64,000 nt of DNA, from assembly GCA_964017195.1 (NCBI GenBank), contig OZ024895.1, positions 26,143,875 through 26,207,874 of the forward strand, read 5' to 3'. Source of the stretch: Siderastrea radians (lineage: Eukaryota; Cnidaria; Anthozoa; Scleractinia; Rhizangiidae). Positions 43,048-54,782 of this stretch are shown here, piece by piece; position 1 is the stretch's first letter; each line of letters opens with the position of its first letter. The notes under the pieces were generated by a model. The model saw only the letters and a list, made by a program, of their open reading frames with translations. It had not been told where the DNA came from and ran no database searches. A program made the translations under genes and the position numbers.

Positions 43048-44116
43048 AGAGCCAGTGTCACCCAAAGTGCTTTGCGCGGTTTTGTTTCTGTTTTGAAGTT
43101 TGGCTGGCGCGTTTGCCCGACGTTTCGCAAATTATACCCTGCCGCACTGGCCTTTCAGCAAACTGATATTTACAGTAGTAGCCTCTGAAAATAGCAATAT
43201 CTTCATCGCTAGATGTTACCGAAGAAAACAACTCTAGATCTGACTTTGTAGTCAACGCGTATGGAGCTTTTATAACAACCGATCGATTGATCGATCAATC
43301 AATCGATCGATCTCGATGGACGTAAAACCAGAGTGGCCACTTTCACTCGACATAAAAATAATAAGACAAAAAAAGTAGTAAGAATATTGACGTCTTCATC
43401 GCTAGATGCCACTGGAGAAAACTTTTGCATTCAATGCGTATACATGGATCTATTACAGTCCGATCGATTGATTGCGCGATCGATCGCATCGACCGATGTC
43501 GATGGACGCAAAACCAGAATAGCCACTTACACTTTTTGTAAAAATAAAACCATAGTTAGTAACTATGATAAAACATAAACAGACAGTGAACACAAGGAAT
43601 AATTAAGCAAAACAGAACAAGCTCATGACCATAAGCATTATTTTGGAGCAAGCCCGTAGCTACTGTTATTTTGTGGTAAATTAACGTTCCTTCTGTTTTC
43701 ATTCGGCAAGGAATGTAGCACTATTTCGGCAAACACAGTGTCAGTACTATTGCTGAAACCCGTAGATGTTTTTCTTTCTTTCCGCTACTGATACACGGAC
43801 TCCTTCAGCCGTACAAATTTGGCAGAGCCCGGAAGACTCGGCCTTCGCCTCAACTTTCCTGAACCCTACGAGGCATCCAATTTAAAGATCTCCTTCTCCA
43901 CCGCGAAAACACTTCAGAATACGGAAATATACAACGAAATCGACACGGCGACACTTAAATGTCAAGTCAAAATTCACACTAGTGCTTTCGGATCGCTAAC
44001 GGCAGCGATGGAAGAAGATACAAATCAGACTTCAGGACAATCAAGAAAATGGCGTATTTTTCATATATGAAAAATGTACCTCGGCGCACAAAGCACTTTG
44101 GGTGACACTGGCTCTT
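43048..44116. mobile_element. Nested ~1.07 kb element with near-perfect 27 bp TIRs
   Basis: The left end starts AGAGCCAGTGTCACCCAAAG and continues tgctttg (43048-43074). The right end (44089-44115) is its exact reverse complement. Left flank cTTAA overlaps the first A; right flank is TTTAA, so a TTAA or TA target is possible but not clean. Inside are two short ORFs (43333-43578 plus; 43819-44070 plus, KISFSTAKTLQNTEIYNEID) with no transposase motif. Probably a non-autonomous element. Confidence 0.7.
43205..43530 (+). repeat. Internal GATC-rich duplication in the nested element
   Basis: Two diverged copies about 185 bp apart: gctagatgttaccgaagaaa / gctagatgccactggagaaa, each followed by a (GATC/GATT)n-like stretch and gatggacgyaaaaccagaa/g. 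The first GATC stretch includes the perfect palindrome GATTGATCGATCAATC. Confidence 0.7.
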
Positions 44117-45160
44117 TTAAAAAAAATACAGCCCCATAAAGCAGATGGCTTGCAACTTGTCACAAAAATAGCCCATAAGCAGCTTTACATTTTGATTGGC
44201 CATTCACTCTGCAATTCGTAACTGACAGCTGTCAGTTTGAATGAGAGCTGTCAAAAACCCCTACATTTATAAAATATGCTGACTCAGCAAATAATCGTTC
44301 ATTGTGAGACTGCCAAGCTGTAGAACGTGCAGTTTATGGCTATTGTACCTAGTTTGAACGTAAGAACTTTAATATTTACAGAGTTACGACTTAATTTTTT
44401 GGACCATCAATGAAGTGTCTGATACCTCTTCTAAAAATAAATCATACTTGTTCATCTTCTACAATAAAAGTTATTTGTTGTAATAATTTTCGGGGACTAA
44501 AAGTGATTTATTAACGCATTCTTTTGACGTGAAGAAATTTTAAAACATCAGAAAAGAGATAGTTTTTATCGAGAATTAAAACATACCTGACAATAGGGCA
44601 CTTATGTAACGCTGGCCGCATCGTCAAATCGAAAAATCGCAAAAAAAAAATACTTAGTCGCTTTTTCTTCGAGCAACTGTTTTTGTGATGAAAGAACATA
44701 ACATGTTTTAGTCTTGTGTGAAATTTCAGCAAAAAACGCTGCGATCTTTTAGAGATATAGTATCTTCTTCCCAAAAAAGCTTTTTCGTGTTACGATTTAC
44801 TTTCGAGACTTCGCAAGTAGATGAAGAAGTATACGTTACCACGGCATTTTTTGTCCGAAGGGAAATTTCGGGAGAGAAAACTTGTGGATGACGAGTGAAT
44901 GCCCAAAACTAGTTAAACGGGTCGGATACCCGTCCATCCACGAAAAAAAATGACTGAAAGGGGGTAAAAAACTGTCTGCCCCGGCACAGGGCATTTATGC
45001 AACGTTGAGATTAGATTAAAATCTGTAAAAAAATCCAAAATACAGGTATAAAGATAAAACGCTGTTTGGGTGTTGATTTGGTCAATAGCCGTTGGAAAAT
45101 CACAAACGGGAGTTGTAATTAGTCATTAAAAGAGAGTTATAACCAAAAGAGAACACGTGA
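44117..45160. other. Interior of the 6.6 kb element, right part
   Basis: No gene recognised. Contains two GGGCA repeats in direct orientation and a TATAAAATATGCTGACTCAG-like stretch near 44270. A minus-strand ORF at 44511-44774 has no motif. Confidence 0.45.
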
Positions 45161-45186
45161 CTAAAAGTGCCCTACTTTCAATCTCC

Positions 45187-45187
45187 A

Positions 45188-45247
<60 letters not shown>
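45187..45247 (+). repeat. (GA)n tract at the right edge of the insertion
   Basis: About 60 bases of GA, then aatttggttcaaca, which continues the U1 sequence from 18283. Confidence 0.92.
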
Positions 45248-45248
<1 letters not shown>

Positions 45249-45249
45249 T

Positions 45250-45811
45250 TTGGTTCAACATCGCCGAGGAAAAACCACTCAACAGGCCATTCGAAAGTAC
45301 AATCAACCCTATTTTCGTGAACTGATTTGGACCCTGGAAGATCGAGTACGGCAGATGATGATGGCACTTGACGACCTCCACAAGCTTACGCAAGCGTCTC
45401 ATCGTTTCACCTGCAGGGGTAGGCCCCATGTCCAATCGTGTCTCCCCCGCCACCATTCAAGACAACCTGGAAGACCCAGCTCACATTGCCGAAGCCTGGG
45501 ATTAAGTGGAAGTGGGAGACATGACAAGATTTGTAGCATCCCTCCCCTTAGCACCCACTGGCATAGGAGCAGTTTCCCCTGCTGCGGTTGGCACCCCTTC
45601 CAGTGGGTTTTTGAACCCCTTCCACGGGATCAAGCACCCCCTCTTCAGGTGCCTGGATCTCATCAGAAAGATGAGACAGGGGGAGTCCTTGACCTTCTTC
45701 TGGAGCCTGAATCCCACAAACCCCATATTTGGGGAGTCCATTTCTTTCACCAAGAAGAAAAAGGAGCTGGTACACTACGTTAAAAAAGGTGTGTATCCAG
45801 ATAATGTTTAG
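45250..45811 (+). pseudogene. Unrecognised gene of 18241, part right of the insertion
   Basis: Its first 13 codons are separated by 6.7 kb and lie at 38475-38503. Continues GKTTQQAIRKYNQPYFRELI and, in the second frame (45506-45811), EVGDMTRFVASLPLAPTGIG to SFTKKKKELVHYVKKGVYPD. One extra ATG codon relative to U1. The shared TAA at 45502 is kept. Confidence 0.4.
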
Positions 45812-46413
45812 TTAACCATTGCCAAAATAGATAGCATTCCACCAGAGAACGGTGGGTATGTGCGTGCAGATGGTGACCATAAACGAATCCTACGTTTCCA
45901 CCAATCAGCAACAGCTCACTGGCTTTGGGACAACCAAACTCTTTCAAATCCACGCAGGGAATGTTCAGTTTGTTCAACAGATCCTTTTCAATGTGACCTC
46001 CTTTGTAGACCACGATATACTGTTGTCTCCTACGCCTCTGCTCATACAACGTGCTCACAAACATTTCCAAGTAAATGGGAGGGTCTGCTATTTTCCAGGA
46101 GCGAGCATGAAAGGGAAGAGCATGTACTCCAGTGTGGCATAGCTCACAATTCTCTCGTCTTTATCAGACAAACTCTCATAAATTCAAACTGTAAACTGAT
46201 CGTCCACCCTGCAGGTCGCACTGTCCAACTTCACGGGCAGAAAATTGTGTCCACAGAAAACCCATCCATTTCTAAAATCAAACAAATATCTCGCTCGGTC
46301 GCAAGTGAGGCTACACATGACAGGGAATCGGTAAACATGTGGCGTAGGCTCGCAAGAGAGAGAAGGGAGTCAATTGTAATCCCCACTTTTCTTGACCACA
46401 CAAATGACAGCAT
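45780..46413 (-). pseudogene. Nuclease-like minus-strand remnant, U2 copy
   Basis: YIVVYKGGHIEKDLLNKLNI here has Gly-Gly where U1 has Gly-Asp, the more usual form. HTHRSLVECYLFWQWL has Arg for the Cys of U1. Frameshifts upstream are shared. Confidence 0.4.
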
Positions 46414-46630
46414 TCATCTTGCCTTGAAACAATAGCCATTTTCACCTTTCCTTTTTGGTCACCGCTCGCTCCATTGTATTCGCATCCAAATAACATGGCC
46501 TGCAACGAGTGCTGGAAAAATAAGGAGGGAGAGGGTTACCCTTGTATTTTTTCAAAACAAAAACAAGAGACGCCGAACCTTTAGAAAAACAGAGCGACTC
46601 AGTGGCATCCTTTCACTCTTACTGGTAACC

Positions 46631-46919
46631 ATGGCCGAAAGATGGCAAAGTCGGCGTTTGCAAGGGTTTGTTCCTGAGATCCCTCAAACCCAGTTTCGCT
46701 GCGCTTGTTTTACCGACGATGGTGTCACAGAGATATCATACCTCGTGTCCCATGTGCCTCGATGAACAACAACAGCCCCCTCCCCCCGTTGCAGCGGTCC
46801 CTCCTGCTCAGCCACGCCTCAACTATGGAGTAGTGATTGAACGGCTGAGGTAACTACTGAATTCCCCTGACTTGAGACGACAACTTGATGAAGTAAGGGC
46901 AATTATTCTTACTGTCTAA
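46631..46919 (+). pseudogene. Small Pro-rich ORF, U2 copy
   Basis: Same ACCATGG start and same frame change as 19661-19949; an extra TAA follows VVIERLR at 46851. Confidence 0.4.
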
Positions 46920-46996
46920 GCACGTAGGAGTAAGAAAAAACAATTTTAATTTTTTTGTCCTCTCTCGTCGTGTCTCGTCGCCACCATCGTCATTCA

Positions 46997-47263
46997 ATGA
47001 TTCACCTTATGGCTTTGTTCGTCGATGCATGGGTCATTCCTTCTTTTCGAGTCGACGTTGTTCACACAGAAATCCACCCTGACTAAATGCAATCCATAGA
47101 ATTGACAACCTCCTGGAACCTTGGAACCGTTCTTTTATGCAACGAGCACTGGAAACGATCGGGGTCCTTCCTACGATTGGTTTGTTTTCTAGCCATAAGA
47201 CAAAGGGAGAACTCTGAGGATCCATTCACGGTCCTCCTCTTTCAGGTCACTCTTGACTCTTAG
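46997..47263 (+). pseudogene. 89-codon frame with one stop, U2 copy
   Basis: Identical length and internal stop to 20026-20292; two amino-acid changes near the stop. Confidence 0.25.
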
Positions 47264-47447
47264 ACTGATTATAAGGCGAAAGAATGAAATTTCAAATTTC
47301 AGTTTCAAAGTATTTTTTTCCACACACTTTTTTCAGCCACGTTTTCAGATGTCCTACAATGAACTTCTTTTTCGTTTGTCAACGCATCAAATCGGTTTAA
47401 CAGAATTTTTTGACTGTTAAGAAATCCATCTCTTGTTTGGCTGAGCT

Positions 47448-48036
47448 GTGCAATCACGGGTGACTTTTTCTTTTATCAAAGTACCCTTTTCATCCACCAC
47501 CCCTTCTACAAGACTCGTTGTTACTCTCCCTGAAAACTGCGAGCTGACTGAACAAGAACGATGTCTTCTTAGCAAGGATCTTTCGTGTATCCCAACTAGA
47601 GCCTACAATGACGAATACACAGCAAAAGCAGACTGCGAAAAGTTTTTCTGCTGTCTCCGTCTGAAGGCGTATTTTAGTTTGGACCCATCAAACGCCACAG
47701 CACCAAGTCAACCATCAAATCAGTCTGAGGACCCTTTCAAGACCCTAAAACATTCACCTTCCATCTGGACACCACCTCCTGGAAAATTTGCAGCATTTGA
47801 CTATTACATCTCCAAATGCCGCTGCGAAATCAAAATGCTCGATTTCAAACAGCGGGTCTCAAAAACAAACCTATCCCACTAGAAAAAGAAGCCCTTTTCT
47901 CTCTACGACAACGCAAAGACGTTGTAGTCAAACCGGCCGACAAAGGCGGTGCTGCTGTAGTACGGGCACGTGACCTTTACACCCAGGAAGCTGAAAGACA
48001 ATTGTCAGACTCAGCCTATTATCAAAAGCTAGATCG
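47448..48036 (+). pseudogene. PLE-B1 N-terminal region before E3
   Basis: As 20477-21065, with the same missing C. Keeps ADCEKFF and PPGKFAAFDYYISKCRC, so slightly better preserved than the U1 copy. Confidence 0.8.
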
Positions 48037-48572
48037 TAGTGGGGCGGAGATGTGCAGATTTTGCCCTGAATTGTTCATTTTGCGTTCAAAGCACCAAATT
48101 CTCAGAAACGATAGAATGTTTTATAGTTGTAAATACTTGATTTACTGCCATTGCAAAATTTTCTACATAATTTTTCTACATAAGCGAGTTTCCAAAATGG
48201 TCGCCATCTTGACCGGAAGTGGAATTTGGTATTACCGGAAGTGTCCTTTTTCTACTTAAATTAATTCTGATGTTGGATAAAACGAGTCCTTGCCTATTTT
48301 CAACAATTTCCGCTTGGAAAATAATGCATTACTATGACTATTTGGTCAAATGGAAGCATTTTCTTCTAAGCCGGATATGAAATTATCCTTAAACTGCAAG
48401 AAATATTGATGCTGAGAAGTAACAAAAAATAAAGATATTGTTTCTGACGTATGATGTTGTTTCGTTTTTAGTATGTACACAATAATTGGTAGAAATTTGT
48501 ATAATACCCAGACTGCTTCTGTGTTTTACCTAGAATGCTCTATAATCTGCAGATCAGATCCGCCATCTTTGT

Positions 48573-49043
48573 TCAGATCGCCATGTGTATGACTGCTAAC
48601 GCAAACTGTAAGTATCCACCCGACCAGTGTACTGTTTTAAGAAGACAAATTTGATAGAATAAAATATAAACTTTAGGGAATTTATATAACATACAGACAT
48701 TTCCGTGAAACTTAGGAAAAAAGGGTGACGGGCCTGCGCGGCTCCCACGCTCGTGTTTTAGCCTTTTAAAATGGCTTAAAAATTTAAGCCAGAAGTTGTA
48801 ACTGCAGTTTTGATTTGTGATTGTCTTTTTAGTGTCTAAAAGAGTACCAGGCCTGCGCGCCTCCTGCGCGCCTGGTTTAGCCTTTCTAGAGTTTTGAATT
48901 GTTCTCACGAGTATATTTTTGACGGAACGCTCTCTTTTGTACGATATTAGGGGCGGTTCGTTGAAAATGTTGTTTACCAACAGGAATTCGTTAAAACTCT
49001 TACGCGCTTTCACTACAGAGAGATCGATCGTTTGAGAATTCAA
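48573..49043 (-). pseudogene. Inverted PLE-A C-terminus in E3
   Basis: The longest open version (156 codons) of the reverse copy; the extra length is 3' non-coding sequence read by chance. Confidence 0.6.
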
Positions 49044-50012
49044 ATCAAAAAAGGCAAGAGGTCAATAGCTCCTAGAAAGAACTCAAGCACTGTTGTAAAT
49101 AAGAAACCACATTTCAAGAAGTTAACGCACTCCGCGCTTAGTGAAAACATTGTAACGCTAGAGCGTGTACAGAAGGTAGCCGAAAGCATCAACAGGAAAA
49201 TTTCAGAGTTCGGCGAAATGATGTCAAAACTAGATGACATTCAGAATAAACATGTTGGACAGTATACACGTCTCTTTTCTGAGTCCCAATACGAATACGG
49301 GTCCACTAAGAAACCATCCGAAGCAAACTAAATTAAAAGAAAATCAACAAAGCCAACAAAAATCAATTCACTTAAAGAAAAGACAAAAACGCCACCCAAG
49401 GTCAGCTCAACAAAAAGGTGAAAAGAAGGCAGGAAAACCAAACAACAAAATTTAAAAACGCCTTTAGAGGCAAACAAAAAACACATAAAAAACCTCTCGG
49501 ATAAAAAGCTTACAAATGACCAGATTAACTTACTGGCGAAAGGGCTAAAGTACATTCCCACTCCCGTGACAAACGAGATGCAAACCAAAAAACAACTCTT
49601 GCGTGACGCCGACCATTTCGCGAGAAGAATGCGTCTCCAATACATTTTTCACGGGGAAAACACAAGACCTCATCCTTTCCACGTTAAATCTACATGGAAA
49701 CCACAAGTACAACCATCCGTAGCCCTTGAAAGCTATTTAGAAGAGGTCAAAATTAAACTGGCAGAACTAGAACTCAAAAATCCAAAGGATAATCTTAATC
49801 CCGCTGAACGCGAGACACTTAACACCCGAAAGCGTGACACCAACATTAATCTTAAAAAGGCTGACAAAGGAACTACATCTGTAGTTCTAAACATTGAGGA
49901 CAAAATTAAAGAAGGTCAAACCCAGCTAAATAACAGGGAACACTACAGACCTCTTGTGAATGCTTTGGTTTTCAACAGCTTATTAGCGGACTCTATCTTG
50001 GTAACCACATAG
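49032..50012 (+). pseudogene. PLE-A N-terminal domain in E3
   Basis: Open from 49032 through GEMMSKLDDIQNKHVGQYTR to a TAA at 49329, and a TGA at 49420. Then open again from about 49430 to TAG at 50010 with SVALESYLEEVKIKLAELEL and KKADKGTTSVVLNIEDKIKE. Confidence 0.7.
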
Positions 50013-50033
50013 ATGAAATGACCAAATCTGGCT

Positions 50034-50849
50034 TTGTCAAACACCACAACCGCCTCATATTCCAAGATTCTACACCCTAACACAGATACACAAACCGACC
50101 CCAGTCGGGAGACCTATTATTCATTCGTCCATAAACTCCTTCAGCCTATGGCACAACAACAAAAGTCATATCTAAAAGATACAACTCACTTCATCAATTT
50201 CTTAGAGAAAACGAAGGTACCAGAAAACACAATCCTTGTTTCAATGGACCTTATGAGCTTATGTAGAAATATACCACAAGAGGAACTTAGAATAAACATA
50301 AAAAAACGAAGCTCCTATCCCTACACGACTACTGCAAAGAGCGCTCAATCTTATCCTAGCGGAGAACTCCTTCCAGTTTACTGGAAAAACTACGTACAAA
50401 TACATGGGACTGCCACGGGCACCAAAATGGCAGTTGCTTTCGCCAATATTTTCATGGCTAAGGTAACCAGAGAAGAGATCACACAGTTCATTGAACAAGC
50501 TAACAAACAACATCAAACTATCAAGTCTACAGCTAAAGTATTCAAAACAGAAACAAACTTTTTGGACACTACTGTTTACAAAGGTGAAGGATTTAGAAAT
50601 GAGTGGGTGCTAGATGTACGCACCCATTTTAAGCCCACTGAGACATTTCAGTGCACCCATTTTTCAACCTGCCATCTACCAGGAGTGAAAAGAGGCTTCA
50701 TCAAAGGAGAGGCTCTAAGACTACTCAGAGCTAACTCTTCTAAAACATTCCTTGAAGAGAGCGTCACAAACTTCAAAACACATCTTCTTGAGACTGAGAG
50801 GATGCCCAGAAAACTTTATTCAAACAACCCTCTCAGAAGTTACTTTTGA
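50034..50849 (+). pseudogene. PLE-A RT in E3, catalytic box missing
   Basis: 271 codons. Motif A has SMDLMSLCRNIPQEE (Val to Leu). FANIFMAKVTREEITQFIEQ shows the same fusion across the lost YxDD. Confidence 0.8.
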
Positions 50850-51805
50850 AGACAGGAATCAAGCCCTCCGACAAAAAAAAAACAAACAAAAATCTTGCCC
50901 TTTGTAACGCAATAACGCCAAGCAGTGCCTAACTTAAAACCAATACTCGTGAACAGCTGGCATTTTATAACACAGCAACCGTTGCTAAACGACATTTTCA
51001 AGGAACCTCCCCTTAAAGATATACTCGTGAAGGCAAAACTCTAGAAAGGCTAAAACACGTGCGCAGGAGGCGCGCAGGCCTCTTACTCTTTTAGACACTA
51101 AAAAGAGAATCACAAATCAAAACTGCACTTACAACGTCTCGCTTAAATTCTTAAGCCATTTTAAAAGGCTAAGACACGCGCGTGGGAGACCCACAGGCCC
51201 GTCACCCTTTTTAACTTTGGTAAAAAAAACTTGACCTGATGAAAAACTTTGGTTCAGGCATAACCAGCAGTCAATTGCACTTGAATGTATAAGATGTATC
51301 TGTAACTCAAACATTTTTTAAAAGTCGTTTTTAAGAGCAGGATAGCCAAACAGGATGTAATAATGATGAAAGAGGCAATATAATTATTATAAAATGGAAA
51401 ATAAAGAGGTTTCCTAGACAGATAAAGGTTACTTTACGATTTATACACCACTTCCGGTTTAAAGTAACTGCCATTTTGAATATTTTATGTATTTGTATCA
51501 GTCTTGTGTTCTGTGGCTCCAAATTACAGCAGAATTTTTTATATACTAAAACGAGATTCGCCTGCCTGCTTCAGGACCGTTTTCAAGGCAAACAACTAAC
51601 TATTAGGGCTTTTCTATTAAGTTACAATTCCACTTCCGGTTCAAGATGGCGGCCTTTTGAAACACCCTCTTAACTCAGCTGACGTCAAATTTTCGCAGTG
51701 GCACTATATCAGATATCCATCAACAGGTTAAAAACTATCTTTCCACCAAATTTTTGTGCTGTTAACAGAAAGTGAACAATTCCAGCACATATCTGCCCCA
51801 CTATT

Positions 51806-51973
51806 GTGATCCCACTAGAAAAAGAAGCCCTTTTCTCTCTACGACAACGCAAAGACGTTGTAGTCAAACCGGCCGACAAAGGCGGTGCCGCGGTAGTACG
51901 GGCACGTGACCTTTACATCCAGGAAGCTGAAAGACAATTGTCAGACTCAGCCTATTATCAAAAGCTAGATCGT
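51806..51973 (+). pseudogene. PLE-B1 N-terminal scrap between E3 and E4
   Basis: Holds only EKEALFSLRQRKDVVVKPAD to YYQKLDR. It is the right-hand side of the U3 deletion and leads straight into E4. Confidence 0.8.
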
Positions 51974-52634
51974 AGTGGGGCGGAGATGTGCAGATTTTGC
52001 CCTGAATTGTTCATTTTGCGTTCAAAGCACCAAATTCTCAGAAATGATAAAATGTTTTATAGTTGTAAATACTTGATATACTGCCATCCCAAAGTTTTTT
52101 ACATAAGTGAGTTTTGACCTTTTTCCAAAATGGTCGCCATCTTGACCGGAAGTGGAATTTGGTATTACCGGAAGTGTCCTTTTTTCTACTTAAATTAATT
52201 CTGATGTTGGATAAAACGAGTCCTTGCCTATTTTCAACAATTTCCACTTGGAAAATAATGCATTACTATGACTATTTGGTCAAATAGAAGCATTTTCTTT
52301 AAGCCGGATATGAAATTATCCTTAAAGTGGAAGAAATATTGATGCTGAGAAGTAACAAAAAATAAAGATATTGTTTCTGACGTATGATGTTGTTTCGTTT
52401 TTAGTATGTACACAATAATTAGAAGAAATTTGGATAATACCCAGAATGCTTCTGTGTATTACCCAGAATGCTCTATAATTTGCACATCAGATCCGCCATC
52501 TTTGTTCAGATCGCCATGTGTATGACTGCTAACGCAAACTGTAAGTTTCCACCCGACCAGTGTACTGTTTTAAGAAGACAAACGTGATAGAATAAAATAT
52601 AAACTTTAAGGAATTTATATAACATACAGACATT

Positions 52635-52985
52635 TCAGTGAAACGTAGGGAAAAAGGGTGACGGGCCTGCGCGGCTCCCACGCGCGTGTTTTAGCCTTTT
52701 AAAATGGCTTAAGAATTTAAGCCAGAAGTTGTAACTGCAGTTTTGATTTGTGATTGTCTTTTTAGTGTCTAAAAGAGTACCAGGCCTGCGTGCCTCCTGC
52801 GCGCCTGGCTTAGCCTTTCTAGAGTTTTGAATTGTTCTCACGAGTATATTTTTGACAGAACGCTCTCTTTTGTAAGATATTAGGGGCGGTTCGTTGAAAA
52901 TGTTGTTTAGCAACAGGAATTCGTTAAAACTCTTACGCGCTTTCACTACAGAGAGATCGATCGTTTGAGAATTCAAATCAAACAA
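52635..52985 (-). pseudogene. Inverted PLE-A C-terminus in E4
   Basis: As 802-1071, with LISYKRERSVKN intact and open for 116 codons. Confidence 0.65.
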
Positions 52986-53940
52986 GGCAAGAGGCCAATA
53001 GCTCCTAGAAAGAACTCAAGCACTGTTGTAAATAAGAAACCATATTTCAAGAAGTTAACGCACTCGGCGCTTAGTGAAAACATTGTAACGGTTGAGGGTG
53101 TACATAAGGTAGCCGAAAGCATCAAGAAGAAAAATTTCAGAGTTCGGCGAAATGATGTCAAAACTAGATGACATTCAGAATAAACATGTTGGACAGTATA
53201 CACGTCTCTTTTCTGAGTCCCAATACGAATACGGGTCCACTAAGAAACCATCCAAAGCAAACTCAATTAAAGGAAAATCAAGAAAGCCAACAAAAATCAA
53301 TTCACTTAAAGAAAAGACAAAAACGCCATCCAACGTCAGCTCAACAGAAAGGCGAAAAGAAGGCAGAAAAACCAAACAAAAAAATTTAAAAACGCCTTTA
53401 GAGGCAAACAAAAAACACATAAGAAACCTCTCGGATAAAAAGCTTACAAATGACCAGATTAACTTACTGGCGAAAGGGCTAAAATACATTCCCACTCCCG
53501 TGACAAACGAGATGCAAACCAAAAAACAACTCTTGCGTGACGCCGATCATTTCGCGAGAAGAATGCGTCTCCAATACATTTTTCACGGGGAAAACACAAA
53601 ACCTCATCCTTTCCACGTTAAATCTACATGGAAACCACAAGTATAACCATCCGTAGCCCTTGAAAGCTATTTACAAGAGGTCAAAATTAAACTGGCCGAA
53701 CTAGAACCCAAAAATCCAAAGGATAATCTTAATCCCGCTGAACGCGAGACACTTAACACCCTAAAGCGTGACACTAACATTAATCTTAAAAAGGCTGACA
53801 AAGGAACTACATCTGTAGTTCTAAACATGAGGACAAAATTAAAGAAGATCAAACCCAGCTAGATAACAGGGAACACTACAGACCTCTTGTGAATGCTTTG
53901 GTTTTCAACAGCTTATTAGCGGACTCTATCTTGGAAACCA
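52965..53940 (+). pseudogene. PLE-A N-terminal domain in E4
   Basis: An extra A near 53131 shifts the first frame; from 53152 it is open to the TAA at 53644. KRDTNINLKKADKGTTSVVL is kept better than in E1, then a base is lost in aacatgaggac as in E1. Confidence 0.7.
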
Positions 53941-53966
53941 CATAGATGAAATGACCAAATCTGGCT

Positions 53967-54782
53967 TTGTCAAACACCACAACCGCCTCATATTCCAGTA
54001 TTCTACACCCTTACAAAGATACACAAACCGACCCCAGCCGGGAGACCTATTATTCATTCGTCGATAAACTCCTTCAGCCTATGGCACAACAACAAAAGTC
54101 ATATCTAAAAGATACAACTCACTTCATCAATTTCTTAGAGAAAACGAAGGTACCAGAAAACACAATCCTTGTTTCAATGGACGTTATGATCTTATGTAGA
54201 AATATACGACAAGAGGAACTTAGAATAAACATAAAAAAACGAACCTCCTATCCCTACACGACTTCTGCAAAGAGCGCTCAATCTTATCCTAGGGGAGAAC
54301 TCCTTCCAGTTTACTGGAAAAACTACGTACAAGTACATGGGACTGCCACGGGCACCAAAATGGCAGTTGCTTTCGCCAATATTTTCATGGCTAAGGTAAC
54401 CAGAGAAGAGATCACACAGTTCATTGAACAAGCTAACAAACAACATCAAACTATCAAGTCTACAGCTGAAGTATTCAAAACAGAAACAAACTTTTTGGAC
54501 ACTACCGTTTACAAAGGTGAAGGATTTAGAAATGAGTCGGTGCTAGATGTACGCACCCATTTTAAGCCCACTGAGACATTTCAGTGCACCCATTTTTCAA
54601 CCTGCCATCCACCAGGAGTGAAAAGAGGCTTCATCAAAGGAGAGGCTCTAAGATTAGTCAGAACTAACTCTTCTAAAACATTCTTTGAAGAGAGCGTCAC
54701 AAACTTCAAAACACATCTTCTTGAGACTGAGAGGATGCCCAGAAAACTTTATTCAAACAACCCTCTCAGAAGTTACTTTTGA
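53967..54782 (+). pseudogene. PLE-A RT in E4, catalytic box missing
   Basis: 271 codons, near-identical to E1 (RGELLPVYWKNYVQVHG here). One substitution gives NESVLDVRTHFKP. The YxDD is deleted as in the others. Confidence 0.8.

Larger units (their letters stand above)
38573..45186. mobile_element. 6.6 kb TIR-type element with a tyrosine recombinase, inserted in (GA)n
   Basis: Present in U2 only; the empty site is at 18270-18280. The left end is CAGATTGAAGGGCACTTTTG. The right end read in reverse is GAGATTGAAAGTAGGGCACT followed by TTTAGTCACGT. So AGATTGAA and AGGGCACTTTT are inverted termini, with a 3-4 base offset on the right. GA repeats flank both sides in direct orientation, as a target duplication expanded by slippage would. 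The interior holds a subterminal repeat array, a decayed tyrosine recombinase (minus strand) and a nested small element. Known Cryptons lack inverted terminal repeats, so either this is an unusual group or the recombinase was captured by a TIR element. Confidence 0.65.
21009..47979 (+). repeat. Macro-repeat unit U2
   Basis: Collinear with U1 throughout. Private features are the 6.6 kb insertion at 38573-45186, a 531 bp deletion at about 37755 and a longer CTTA tract. It keeps the ~230 bp that U1 lost. Its E copy and PLE-B2 differ from those of U1 and U4 at many shared sites. Confidence 0.9.
48039..51801 (+). mobile_element. Composite Penelope-like element E3
   Basis: Sister of E2 by shared bases. 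The right end has one substitution (atctgccccac). Keeps CRE-like TGACGTCA in the right arm; the YY1-type site is shortened (atggcggccttttg). Confidence 0.8.
47980..51974 (+). repeat. Remnant macro-repeat unit U3 (E3 plus a short spacer)
   Basis: After E3 the sequence reads ttgtgatcccactagaaaaa: the start matches the right flank of E (ttgtgatcttacc), the end matches PLE-B1 at 20906 (ctatcccactag). The shared bases are ATC. About 17 kb of a normal unit is therefore missing between the two. Confidence 0.85.

Noticed and set aside
45161..45456. Minus-strand ORFs with Leu-Ser repeats
   Set aside because: Translation of the GA microsatellite.
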